A DNA stretch of 64,000 bases from Streptomyces toxytricini (GTDB lineage Bacteria; Actinomycetota; Actinomycetes; Streptomycetales; Streptomycetaceae), in assembly GCF_014649915.1 (NCBI RefSeq), contig NZ_BMTY01000005.1:1-64000 (forward strand), given 5' to 3'. The position numbers were made by a program, and so were the translations under genes. This document shows, one piece after another, positions 25,826-34,546 of this stretch; the first letter of the stretch is position 1; each line of letters begins with the position of its first letter. The notes beneath the pieces were generated by a model. That model saw only the letters and a program-made list of their open reading frames with translations. It was not told where the DNA came from and made no database searches.

Positions 25826-28198
25826 TTGACGCACACCGCCCGCGACGAGTGGGAGCAGCACTACAGCGACGGCCGGAACTTCCGGCAGGTCGGTGAGCGG
25901 GAGCGGGAGCTCCTCGCCGAGCACACCCCCGTCCCGAACGGCGGCGGCCTGGCGCTCGATGTGGGATGTGGCACCGGCGAGCTGGCCGCCTACCTCGCCG
26001 CCCTCGGCTACACCGTGGACGCGTGCGACTTCGCGGACAGCGCGCTCGCACGGGCCCGGGAGGAGCACGCCGGCGTCGAGGGCGTGCGCTGGCTGCACCT
26101 GGACATCGAGCGCGGCGACCCAACCCAGCTGCGTGAAGAGGGGTATGACCTGGTCACGCTCCGCCTGATGTACCCGTTCGTGCAGGACAGGGGGCGCGTC
26201 GTCCACGGGCTGGGTGAGCGGCTGCGGGACGGCGGCGCTCTCGTCGTGATCACGCCGGTGGCGGCGAACACGCCTGAGGAGCGGCGCGGGATCGCCTTGG
26301 ACGAGGACGAGATCGCCGTGCTCGCCGCCGGCTGGGAGACGGTGGAGCGGCTGGACGCGGACGGCCTGGCCGTCCTGGTCCTGCGCGGCCCCTGCCACGC
26401 CGACACGAGGGCCGTCGAGAAGCGGCCGGCCACCGCCCATGCCCTGACCGGCGCCCTCGCGGTCGTCACCGACGACGCCGGCCGGGTCCTGCTCGGCCGG
26501 TCCCGCCGCGGCATGCTCGAGCTTCCCGGCGGCAAGTCCTCCGGCCCGGAGGACTTCGCCGCCGCGGCGGTCCGCGAGCTCGCCGAGGAGACGGGCCTGG
26601 TCGCCGACCCGGCGGATGCACACACGGTGACGATGCTGGTGGACGACAGCCACGGCATCCCGCGGCTCACGGCCGTCGTCCGGATCACCGCGTGGACGGG
26701 AACGCTGACCAATGCGGAGGCGGACAAGTCCGTCCGCTGGGAGTTCTTCGACCTGCACGCTCTCGCCTGCGTCGGGGACGTCTTCGTCCCGGCCGCCCTC
26801 GCGATCGACAGCGTGTGGCCCGGCGTCATCCCGGATCTGCCGCCTGTGGTCTCCTACCCGCTCGCCGCCGATCGGCCGCCCGTGCCGGGTGAGCCGGGTG
26901 AGGCCGTCCGGCTGCGCCAAGCAATGGCCCAGACGGTGATCGACGGCGGCTGGGCCCCGTCCGAGCCCGTCCGCGACGCGCTGCGCACGGTGCCCCGCCA
27001 TCGTTTCGCCCCGGAGGTGAACCTGGCGGCCGCGTACGACGGCGGCGACCGGGCGGTCATCACCCGACGCGACGAGACCGGGACGGCGATCAGCTCGGTG
27101 TCCGCGGCGTGGCTGCAGGCCGACATGCTCGAGAGCCTGCGTCTCGGGCCGGGTGCGATCGTGTTCGAAGCGGGGTCCGGTGGCTACAACGCCGAGCTGA
27201 TCGCCCACGCCGCCGGGCCGGAAGGCCGCGTGGTCAGCGTCGACATCGACCCGTGGGTCGTACGCCGCACCCGCGCCTTCCTCACGGAGGCCGGCAGCGG
27301 GCGCGTCACCGCCGTCGAAGCCGACGCCCCACTTGGCGCACCCGCCGACCTCGTGCCCCGCGGCGGCTTCGACGGCAGCGTGATCACCTACAACTGCTGG
27401 GACATCGCCCCGGCTTGGCGCGAGCAGCTGGCCGAAGGCGGGCGTCTGGTCATGCCGCTGGAGATGGGCGGTTACACCCGGGCGATCGCGTTCGAGCGGC
27501 GTGGCGAGGTGTTGCACGCCCGCCGCTTCACCAACTGCGGCTTCGTCCGCGACCAGGGGCAGCAGGCCCGCCCGGCCCTGGTCGTCTCCCTGCTCGGCGG
27601 AGCGCTGGCGCTGCGCTTCGACGACGGTTCCGCCGCCGGCACGGAGGGCCTGGAGGAGGCGCTGCGCGGGCGGCGGCACGAGGTCGCGACCGGCGTGACC
27701 ATGGGCGCGAACTCCTACTTCGGCTCCCTTCAGCTGTACGCGGCCACCACCCTGTCGGGCTTCTGCCGCCTGGTGGCCCACCAGGGCCCGGAGGAGGGGA
27801 TGACCGGCATCGCGAAGAACCGCGACGCCCCCGCGATCGTCGGCGAGGCGTCGCTGGCCTACCTGCTCCACGTCCAGACCAAGGGCGGCGACAGCCCGCA
27901 GGGCAAGGAGTGGGAGTGGGTCGTGCGCGCCTTCGGCGAGCAGGGGCCCGAGCTCGCCGAGCGGCTGGTGGCCACGGTCCGTGCCTGGGCCCGCCACATC
28001 CGCGCCGACGACAACGACCAGCATGCCGATCCCGTCCTGACGGTCCACCCGGCCGGCACGCCCGACGATGCGTTGCCCGCCGGCGACGTCCTGGACAAGC
28101 TGCACTGCCGCTTGGTCTTCCGGTGGCCGGGGCGTGACGCGGTGCTGCCCGGCCCCGTTGACCGTCCTGAGGCCGACGTCGTGGCGGAGGGGGTGTGA
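25826..28198 (+). CDS. Methyltransferase-NUDIX-methyltransferase tri-domain protein (FxLD-system type)
   Basis: 790 residues from TTG 25826 (GAGGAG upstream). Residues 1-190: class I SAM methyltransferase with motif I LALDVGCGTGEL (42-53). Residues 200-335: NUDIX domain with an exact box (GGKSSGPEDFAAAAVRELAE then ETGL; Glu242, Arg250, Glu251, Glu254, Glu255). Residues 355-790: protein-isoaspartate-methyltransferase-like domain with VFEAGSGGYNAELIA (446-460) and SVDIDPWVV, resembling the methyltransferase of the FxLD RiPP system. No FxLD precursor or lanthionine enzyme was found nearby. It overlaps the next gene by GTGA. Confidence 0.8.
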   Translation: MTHTARDEWEQHYSDGRNFRQVGERERELLAEHTPVPNGGGLALDVGCGTGELAAYLAALGYTVDACDFADSALARAREEHAGVEGVRWLHLDIERGDPTQLREEGYDLVTLRLMYPFVQDRGRVVHGLGERLRDGGALVVITPVAANTPEERRGIALDEDEIAVLAAGWETVERLDADGLAVLVLRGPCHADTRAVEKRPATAHALTGALAVVTDDAGRVLLGRSRRGMLELPGGKSSGPEDFAAAAVRELAEETGLVADPADAHTVTMLVDDSHGIPRLTAVVRITAWTGTLTNAEADKSVRWEFFDLHALACVGDVFVPAALAIDSVWPGVIPDLPPVVSYPLAADRPPVPGEPGEAVRLRQAMAQTVIDGGWAPSEPVRDALRTVPRHRFAPEVNLAAAYDGGDRAVITRRDETGTAISSVSAAWLQADMLESLRLGPGAIVFEAGSGGYNAELIAHAAGPEGRVVSVDIDPWVVRRTRAFLTEAGSGRVTAVEADAPLGAPADLVPRGGFDGSVITYNCWDIAPAWREQLAEGGRLVMPLEMGGYTRAIAFERRGEVLHARRFTNCGFVRDQGQQARPALVVSLLGGALALRFDDGSAAGTEGLEEALRGRRHEVATGVTMGANSYFGSLQLYAATTLSGFCRLVAHQGPEEGMTGIAKNRDAPAIVGEASLAYLLHVQTKGGDSPQGKEWEWVVRAFGEQGPELAERLVATVRAWARHIRADDNDQHADPVLTVHPAGTPDDALPAGDVLDKLHCRLVFRWPGRDAVLPGPVDRPEADVVAEGV

Positions 28199-29061
28199 CG
28201 GTGGAACGGGCCGTGCGTCAGACGGTGTTCGCCGCCCCGGCAGAGCGGGGCGAGCTCGACCGGATGCGTCGCGCGCACGCGGCCGCCGCGAAGCGGTTCT
28301 GGGTGTCCGCGTCGGGGCCGGAGGTGTGGGGGTGGCAGGGCCGCACCCTGGGGCGGCGGGCCGGGGACTGCCGGCTGCGCATAGTCTGCGCCGGGGTCGG
28401 CAAGGCGGGCGGACGGCTGTGGGAGGGGACGGCGATCGCTGACACGCATGTGCCGCGGTCGGTACCGCGTCCGCGGCTTCGCGGCGTTCCCGACTGGACC
28501 TCACCGGACGTCGCCTACCGGGCGGAGCTCACCGAGCATGTCTCCGGCCAGCCGGTCACCAGTGGCGCTCCCGCGCTCGACCAGGACATCGCTCTGCCCG
28601 ACTCGTGGTGGTCGGAGCTGAAGTCCGCGCTCGGGACGCTCGCGGCGGTGCCCACCGACCGGGAATCGGTACGGCAGAACCGGGTCGACCGGAACTTCCG
28701 CCGCTTCCTCGGCATCGACCCCATCCGAATCGGTGAGACGACGACCGGGCACGCCGATCTGCACCGGGCGAACCTGACGCGTGCGCCCCTGGTCCTGTTG
28801 GACTGGGAGAACGGGGGCATGGTGCCCGCGGGCTACGGCCTCGGCCTGCTCCACGCGTACTCGCCGGCCGCGCCGGCGACCGCCGCCCGGATCCGTCGCG
28901 CGTTCGGCCACGCCCTGGACACCGACGCCGGCCGGACCGGAGAGCTCATCGCCCTCGGACAACTTCTCCAGGCGTGCTTCCGGGGCGTCCGCCCTCACCT
29001 CGCCCCGCTCGTCGCCCGCCAGGCCGAGCACCTCACCGGCACCCCCCGTCCCACGCCCTGA
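28195..29061 (+). CDS. APH-type phosphotransferase
   Basis: 288 residues from GTG 28195, overlapping the previous stop. The catalytic loop is GHADLHRANL (about 182-191) and the metal-binding motif LLDWENGGMVPAGYGLG follows. The N-lobe is short and arginine-rich, and no clear ATP-site Lys could be assigned. Substrates of the family include aminoglycosides, choline, hydroxy amino acids and sugars. In this cluster it would be the second kinase domain. Not evidence of resistance by itself. Confidence 0.75.
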   Translation: MTVERAVRQTVFAAPAERGELDRMRRAHAAAAKRFWVSASGPEVWGWQGRTLGRRAGDCRLRIVCAGVGKAGGRLWEGTAIADTHVPRSVPRPRLRGVPDWTSPDVAYRAELTEHVSGQPVTSGAPALDQDIALPDSWWSELKSALGTLAAVPTDRESVRQNRVDRNFRRFLGIDPIRIGETTTGHADLHRANLTRAPLVLLDWENGGMVPAGYGLGLLHAYSPAAPATAARIRRAFGHALDTDAGRTGELIALGQLLQACFRGVRPHLAPLVARQAEHLTGTPRPTP

Positions 29062-29087
29062 CCGGACCCGACAGCCTGGAGGAACCC

Positions 29088-29972
29088 GTGGCCCGCCCAC
29101 GCGTCGACGTCGTCGTTCTGACCATGAACGATCGCCCTGTGGAGGAAGCAGCTGCGCAGGCGACACTCCTCGCCCAGAGCGGCGTCGACGTGCGGGTGGT
29201 GGTCGTCGGCAACGGCTGCAAGCCCGAGGTCGTGCCACCTGGTGCGCTCACCGTGTGCCTGCCCGAGAACATCGGCATCCCCGGCGGTCGCAACGCCGGG
29301 GCCGACGCGCTGCACGAGGCGGGCGATCCGGCCGACTGGCTGTACTTCCTCGACAACGACGCCGCCTTCCCCCGCCCCGACGTCCTCGCCCGGCTGGTCG
29401 CCGAGGCCGAGCGGCATCCCGAGGCCGCCTGGGTGCAACCCCGGCTGACGGGCCCGGACGATGTGACCACCCCGCGCCGCTGGGTCCCCCGGCTGCGGGC
29501 GGCGAACCCGGGCCGGCCGGGGAGGGTCACCTCGATGACCGAGGGCGTCGTCCTGATCCGGCGGGAGGCCTTCGACGAGGTCGGCGGCTGGGAAGGCAGC
29601 CTGTTCCTGTACCACGAGGGCTCCGACCTGGCCTGGCGGCTGTACGCGGCGGGCTGGAGCGGCTGGTACGCGGCCGACATCCGTATGCACCACCCGCTCA
29701 CCACACCGGCCCGCCACGCGCTGTACCACCGGCTCGCCGCCCGCAACCGGATCTGGATCGCCCACCGCAACCTCCCCGCCCCGCTCATTCCCCTCTACCT
29801 GGGCACGTGGACCGTGATCACCCTGGCCCGGGCCGTACGCGGCGGCGGACTGCCCCAGACGCTGCGCGGGATGCGCGAGGGCTGGGCGACCCGGCGTACG
29901 CAGACGCGGCGCCCGATGAACCGGCGCACCGTGTACCGGCTCACTGCCGCCGGGCGGCCGCCGGTCATCTGA
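29088..29972 (+). CDS. Family 2 glycosyltransferase
   Basis: 294 residues from GTG 29088 (CTGGAGGAA upstream). GT-A fold motifs: VDVVVLTMNDRP at the N-terminus, ENIGIPGGRNAGADAL (about 61-76), and the metal-binding DxD as YFLDNDAAFP. Later come TSMTEGVVLIRREAFDEVGG and DLAWRLYAAG. A weak hydrophobic segment near 240-260 (LIPLYLGTWTVITLA) suggests peripheral membrane attachment. Resembles rhamnosyl- or GlcNAc-type GT2 enzymes. It precedes the PIG-L deacetylase, a common pairing when an N-acetyl sugar is transferred and deacetylated. Confidence 0.9.
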   Translation: MARPRVDVVVLTMNDRPVEEAAAQATLLAQSGVDVRVVVVGNGCKPEVVPPGALTVCLPENIGIPGGRNAGADALHEAGDPADWLYFLDNDAAFPRPDVLARLVAEAERHPEAAWVQPRLTGPDDVTTPRRWVPRLRAANPGRPGRVTSMTEGVVLIRREAFDEVGGWEGSLFLYHEGSDLAWRLYAAGWSGWYAADIRMHHPLTTPARHALYHRLAARNRIWIAHRNLPAPLIPLYLGTWTVITLARAVRGGGLPQTLRGMREGWATRRTQTRRPMNRRTVYRLTAAGRPPVI

Positions 29973-30013
29973 CCCCTTTGCCCCGTCCACCGCTTCGAGG
30001 AGACCCCGTCGTC

Positions 30014-30787
30014 ATGAACAGCCCGCCCTTGCCCTCGCTGCTGGGGGTGTTCGCGCACCCGGACGACGAGAGCCTCCTGGCCGGCGGCGTACTCGCACAG
30101 CACCACTCCGGCGGGGCGCGCACCGGTGTCGTCACCGCCACCTGGGCGTCGGCCAGCAGGCGCGCGCCCGAACTCGCCGCGGCCCTCGCTGTCCTGGGCG
30201 CCGGTCCCCCGCGGCTGCTCGGCTACGGCGATGCCCGCAACCCCGAGTCCGCCCCCGGTGAGTCCCGCCTCGTCGACGCTCCCCTCGACGAGGCCGTCAG
30301 CCGTCTCGTCGCCCACATCCGCGACTTCCGCCCCGAGGTCGTCGTCACTCACGACGCGGTCGGCCAGCTGACCGGCCACCCCGACCACGTGCGCACCCAC
30401 CAGATCACCCTGCTCGCCGTCGGGGCCGCCGGTCTCGAGCCCCTCTACCCCGAGGCGGGCGCCCCCTGGCAACCGTCGGCGCTGTACGCGGCCACGCATT
30501 CGGAGGCTGGCGTGGGCCGGCTCGGGACCCTGCTGGAGAGGGTCGGGAAGAGCGTGCTCACCGTCCCTGACGCGTATGTGACCACGACCGTCGACGTCAG
30601 CCCGTGGGCCGGGGTGAAGTGGGCGGCCGTCCTTGCCCACCAGGGGGAGGTCGCACGCGAACGGCCCCTGCCCGGCATCCTCGCCCGCCTGCCCGAATCC
30701 GAACGCAACGAGATCATCGGAACCGAGTCCTTCACCAGGCTCACCCCCGGCCCCGTCGCGGGCGATCCGTCCCGGCTTCTCGCCTGA
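30014..30787 (+). CDS. PIG-L family deacetylase (LmbE-like)
   Basis: 257 residues from ATG 30014. The zinc site is complete: GVFAHPDDESLLAGG (about 10-24) and GHPDHVRTHQ (about 120-130). Other family landmarks are RLLGYGDARNPES and the HQGEVARERPLPG region. The family removes N-acetyl groups from GlcNAc-type sugars (mycothiol, teichoplanin, GPI pathways) and some other amides. Placed after a GT2 gene it most likely acts on the glycosylated product or its precursor. Confidence 0.9.
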   Translation: MNSPPLPSLLGVFAHPDDESLLAGGVLAQHHSGGARTGVVTATWASASRRAPELAAALAVLGAGPPRLLGYGDARNPESAPGESRLVDAPLDEAVSRLVAHIRDFRPEVVVTHDAVGQLTGHPDHVRTHQITLLAVGAAGLEPLYPEAGAPWQPSALYAATHSEAGVGRLGTLLERVGKSVLTVPDAYVTTTVDVSPWAGVKWAAVLAHQGEVARERPLPGILARLPESERNEIIGTESFTRLTPGPVAGDPSRLLA

Positions 30788-30792
30788 CTGCC

Positions 30793-31035
30793 GTGGACTG
30801 GGTCTCCGCCGCCGGCGCCAACGCGCGCCCCGCCACGCGGTTTCCCGGCGAGGTCCTGCACGTCTTCGACGGCGGGACGTGGGACGACCAGCAGATCGCC
30901 GCCATCCGGCCCCGCGCAGGCGAGATCGAGGCGGTCGACTTCGTCGAACCCGCCCGACTGCCCGAGCTGATGTCACCCGACAACGCCCGCCGGCCGTACG
31001 CCGTGTACCGGAACGGGTCGGTCACCACATGCCGC
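30793..31035 (+). pseudogene. C-terminal NUDIX remnant
   Basis: Reads EVLHVFDGGTWDDQQIAAIR, EIEAVDFVEPARLPELMSPD and NARRPYAVYRNGS, the usual C-terminal half of a cluster-type NUDIX protein. The NUDIX box and start are absent; it lies just after the deacetylase in another frame. After about 31035 the sequence belongs to a gene on the other strand. Confidence 0.55.
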
Positions 31036-31255
31036 GGGTTTCGGAACCGGTGCGCAGCAGCGCCTCGCCGATCGCCAGCGCCGAGCCGGCATAGGCGAGC
31101 CCGATCTCGACGACCGTGCCGACTCGCTCTTCCACCAGGACGTCACGTACCTGATCACGGTCACGCTCCGGCAGCGGGACGGTGGCGAAGTCCGGACGGC
31201 CTTCGGGACTCCACGGTGGCCCGTGTTCGGCGAGCTCGCGGCGGGCGGCGGCCAC
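31022..31255 (-). pseudogene. N-terminal fragment of a class I methyltransferase
   Basis: From GTG 31255: VAAARRELAEHGPPWSPEG, then EERVGTVVEIGLAYAGSALA (motif I) and IGEALLRTGSETRGMW, then stop. The normal continuation after SET is lost where the NUDIX remnant of the opposite strand begins, so both genes end at one deletion junction. The stretch 31256-31480 shows no gene. Confidence 0.5.
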
Positions 31256-31480
31256 TCGATCCGGCCACTCGCCCGCGACTCCCCCAGAACGAACGTTCGA
31301 GCTCGCGCGGCACACTCGGCGTGGTAAACCGCAGCCCCTCGAAGCGGTGCCCCGAGCGGCCGGAGCGAGCCCGATCGGCGATGCCGGAACTGGTCGGGGC
31401 GCGGGGGCCGTGAGGCCGGGCGCGCGCCCGGGCGCCGTCGACGAGGCGGCCCGGTGCATGCCGGGGCAGGATGGCGGCTT

Positions 31481-32446
31481 CTACCGCTGTCCGGCGTCCA
31501 TGTGCAGGCGGATGGTCGTTCCCAGGTCGGGCGTGGAGCGGATTTCGACGAGGTCGCACAGCTGGTGTGCCAGCCACAGGCCGCGGCCGCCGATCTGGCT
31601 TGCTTCGGGGCGGCTGCGGCCGATCATCGCGTCGGGGATGTAGCCGGAGTCGCGGAATTCACAGAGGAACGTCTCGTCCTGGGCCCAGGTGCGCAGGGTT
31701 CCGCGGCCGCCGCCGTGACGGATGCTGTTCGTGGCGATCTCGGTGACGGCGACGGCGAGCTTCGGCATCCGGTCCTCGGGGACGCCCGCGTCCAAGGCGC
31801 ACTGGGAGACCTTCGAGCGGATCGCGGCCAGGTCGCCGTGCGTGTAGCTCAGCTCCTGGAACGGATCGCACGGGTCGGCCAGGGCAGCGAAGCTGTACTC
31901 CTTGCCGGAGAGGTAGTCCTCGTTGGGCGCGTACTGGCCGTCGCGGCGGATCTGCGGGTGGCAGCGGGACAGCGACCGCAGCGCGTCCTGGTCCTCGTCG
32001 GCCGCGTCGTAGGGGCACATCATCGACCAGGCGGAGCTGCGTGCGAAGGCCCGGTTCAGCAGCCATTCGTGGTAGCGGAGCTCGGAGAGGTGCGCGGCGC
32101 TCCGCGCTTGCCGCCAGGCGGTTTCCCCGATTCCCCGTACGGGCCTGCCGCCTTCACCGCGCTGGTTCATCCACGCGGACCAGGCGGCGATGTGCCGGCC
32201 GGGGTTCGGGCCCGCCGTCGTGCTGTCGACGAAGGTGACGGCCGGTTCGTCTGCGAGTTCACCACGCAGGAGCGAGGTCTTGTCCTCGGGGACCGCGACG
32301 ACGACGGCCTCGTCGGCTTCCAGTGCCTCGTGGATGTAGCTCAGGGTCCCGGTCAGGAACTGGTCCTCCCCGCGGTAGGGGTACAGCTCGTGGCGGAACG
32401 GGGCGCCGTCGGGACGGTCCGGCGTCGAGGGCATGGTCGCGGTCAT
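31481..32446 (-). CDS. MEDS-domain anti-sigma/serine kinase (RsbW-like HATPase)
   Basis: 321 residues. The N-terminal MEDS sensory domain (about 17-180) shows HELYPYRGEDQFLTGTLSYI, ADEAVVVAVPEDK and SELRYHEWLLNRAF. The C-terminal HATPase domain (about 215-318) has VTEIATNSIRHGGG (N-box) and QIGGRGLWLAHQLCDLVE. Such proteins bind and inhibit alternative sigma factors or phosphorylate STAS antagonists. Its start overlaps the stop of the MEDS-STAS gene (ATGA at 32443-32446), giving a coupled pair of kinase and antagonist. No sigma factor gene is adjacent. Confidence 0.85.
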   Translation of the reverse strand: MTATMPSTPDRPDGAPFRHELYPYRGEDQFLTGTLSYIHEALEADEAVVVAVPEDKTSLLRGELADEPAVTFVDSTTAGPNPGRHIAAWSAWMNQRGEGGRPVRGIGETAWRQARSAAHLSELRYHEWLLNRAFARSSAWSMMCPYDAADEDQDALRSLSRCHPQIRRDGQYAPNEDYLSGKEYSFAALADPCDPFQELSYTHGDLAAIRSKVSQCALDAGVPEDRMPKLAVAVTEIATNSIRHGGGRGTLRTWAQDETFLCEFRDSGYIPDAMIGRSRPEASQIGGRGLWLAHQLCDLVEIRSTPDLGTTIRLHMDAGQR

Positions 32447-33243
32447 GCCGCCATCACCACCGGCACGCTCTCGGTGGCGTAGCCCGCGAGGTCCCAGCAC
32501 AGGCGCACGATCTCGTTGGCGCCTTCCACGACGATCCGGCGGTCCGGGAGGTGACGGGCCGCATCGACGAGGGCGTGCATGCCGGCGGCATCGATCATCT
32601 CCACGGCGTCGAACCTCAGCTTCACCGTGGGGGTGCGGCGTATCACCGCGCGGACCGCGGCGTTGAACGCGGTCGCGCACTCCGAATCGACCACTCCGTC
32701 CACACCCCAGCTGTCGGTGCCTGTGCTGAACATCCGGAACGCCGGACGCGCAGCACGTGTGCCCGTCTCCTGCGGATGCACACACGCCGCCTGCTCCAGC
32801 GTGGACGTCTCCCACTGCGCGGCCCTGAACGCGCACACCACGATCGCCCCGCTCTCGGAGGCGAACTCCTCGAGCTTCAGCTCCCGAGCCAGCAGGGCCT
32901 CCGTGTCGCGGGGCTCCGCCAGCGGGGTCTGCTCGGCGAGGACACGTACGGATCGGAAGCCTTCGCGCACCGCCGCGCTTGCTTCCCGCCGTACCGCGGC
33001 CAGCATCACGTCGGTATCGGCCGGGTTCGGAAAATCAAGGATCACGGAGGTTGTCGGGAGGCGGTCCCGTCGCACAGCATCGGTGCCGAGCGAGCCGATG
33101 ACCACGACCTTGTCCCCGTACAGAGCTCCATCGGCCACGTAGGAACGCGCACCGGCGAACGCGTCGGCCGGGTCCATGCGCCAGCAGACGTGGTCACCGA
33201 GCTCGACTTCGTCCAGCGTCGCCAAAGCCCGCACCGATCTCAC
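32443..33243 (-). CDS. MEDS-STAS anti-sigma factor antagonist-like protein
   Basis: 266 residues from GTG 33243. The N-terminal MEDS domain (about 10-155) opens VELGDHVCWRMDPADAFAGA. The C-terminal STAS domain (about 175-262) carries LRFDAVEMIDAAGMHALVDA. The phosphorylatable Ser of typical antagonists (D-S-S-G) is replaced: here it is D-A-A-G. It thus cannot be switched by phosphorylation at the usual site, and may be permanently active or controlled by its MEDS domain. It is cotranscribed and coupled with the HATPase gene. Confidence 0.85.
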   Translation of the reverse strand: MRSVRALATLDEVELGDHVCWRMDPADAFAGARSYVADGALYGDKVVVIGSLGTDAVRRDRLPTTSVILDFPNPADTDVMLAAVRREASAAVREGFRSVRVLAEQTPLAEPRDTEALLARELKLEEFASESGAIVVCAFRAAQWETSTLEQAACVHPQETGTRAARPAFRMFSTGTDSWGVDGVVDSECATAFNAAVRAVIRRTPTVKLRFDAVEMIDAAGMHALVDAARHLPDRRIVVEGANEIVRLCWDLAGYATESVPVVMAA

Positions 33244-33615
33244 CCCGACCCCCTTCCGAAACGCCGACGTGACCTGGGGCCACAGCACAATACTGGGCCG
33301 CAGCCACCACCCGCACAGCCGTATCCGTCGCTTCCATGCTCCACCCGACACCTGCCCATCCCTGCGTCGGCGAACCACTGGCCGACGAGAGGCCGAGCGA
33401 GCCGGACAGGCCGCACGTCCCGGGCGGCATCGAGCAGCACGGGGTCGCTGGGCGCGAAGGAGAGTCGGATGGCTCGGCGGGCGCCCTGACTGCCGGATCC
33501 GGAGACGCCTCGGACACCAGCAGCGCGACCACCAAGGGGGCAGGCCCACGCTGCCCGAGGCGGCAACAGCTGCTGAGCTGGGGCTCCGGCCTTGCCGGCG
33601 CGGAGCGGGCCGTCG
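33244..33615. other. Intergenic region, no supported gene
   Basis: Upstream region of the MEDS operon. Short coding-like stretches occur on the minus strand (RRAIRLSFAPSDPVLLDAAR near 33430) but without start, stop or motif support; possibly a remnant. No promoter could be defined. Confidence 0.3.
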
Positions 33616-34131
33616 TCAGGGCAGGGGGTCGGGGTTCCTGGCCGCCGCGGTGTTCCCGCCGTCCGCCATGCCGGCTATCCCGGCGAGGGCAGAGCGGAGG
33701 TGGCGGACCGCTTCCTCGGCGTCGGTCAGTTCCGCAGCAGAGGGCAGGACCGTGCCGAAGGAGCGGCCCGGCTCCGCCGTCAGGGCACGCCAGCGCAGCA
33801 CCGGGACAAGCGCAGTGCTGGTCCCGGCCAGGAACCATGCCAGGTATCCGTGGGTGCGGGCGGTGGTGAGGGCCAGGACGGCCAAGGCCTCGCGCAGGTG
33901 CTCCAGCCGCTCGAGACCGGACAGCTCCTGCTGCCGTGCCGGCGGGCCGACGGCCGCGGCCAGGTCCTCCGCCGCCCGACAGGCCAGCTCCGCATCCTCC
34001 GGCGCCACCTCCCACGCCCCGTCCTGCACCAGCTGCCCCGCCTCGGCCGCCAAGGCCGACACCTGAGCCCACATCCCCGAAGCAGGAGCGGCAGGCCCAC
34101 GGCCCGGGCCGGAGCCCTCAGCCGCGTTCAC
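33616..34131 (-). CDS. Hypothetical protein, mostly helical
   Basis: 171 residues from GTG 34131; an ATG at 34215 would add 28 low-complexity residues. The body is Ala-rich and helical (MWAQVSALAAEAGQLVQDG, EDAELACRAAEDLAAAVG, LSGLERLEHLREALAVLAL) with a central TARTHGYLAWFLAGTSTAL. No signal peptide or recognised domain. Codon bias is good throughout. Confidence 0.5.
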   Translation of the reverse strand: MNAAEGSGPGRGPAAPASGMWAQVSALAAEAGQLVQDGAWEVAPEDAELACRAAEDLAAAVGPPARQQELSGLERLEHLREALAVLALTTARTHGYLAWFLAGTSTALVPVLRWRALTAEPGRSFGTVLPSAAELTDAEEAVRHLRSALAGIAGMADGGNTAAARNPDPLP

Positions 34132-34546
34132 GACGCGGCCCCTGCCGGAGGAGGAAGCAGGCCGGCCAGAGGGGGGCTGCAGGCCCGTACCGCTTCCGGC
34201 GGCCCTTGCCGGCATCGGGTTCCAACCCGGGCAGGGGCACGCGACAGGTCATGGGGGGACTGCGGGGTGTGCCGGTTCATGGCTGCCCGTTCCGTAGAAG
34301 GAAAAGCCCTCCCCTTCCGCGAACGGGAAGGAAGCACGCGACCATCCGGGGCCACGAAATCGAGGAGGTCCGTACCGGAAGCACCCCACCGTGCTCAGGG
34401 GGATGCGGCAGCGCGGGTCACACCAATGGCTACCACCAACCTACCCCGGGAAGCGGACGTCCACCCCGGCCTCCTAACCGGCCGGCCGCCCGGACAGCCC
34501 TCGTGCCTCCGCCATGGGGAAGCGGATCTCCTCGACGGAGCGCAGG
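34132..34546. other. Intergenic region with a hairpin
   Basis: CCCTTCC near 34315 and GGGAAGG near 34326 can form a short hairpin, which may end transcription of the CBS gene. No gene could be supported. Confidence 0.3.

Noticed and set aside
25796..28504. A 902-codon minus-strand open frame
   Set aside because: Antisense shadow of the tri-domain protein; low-complexity product with no motif, while the plus strand holds clear catalytic boxes.
31161..31577. Arginine-rich minus-strand frame
   Set aside because: Overlaps the methyltransferase fragment and HATPase gene in another frame, with no codon bias.
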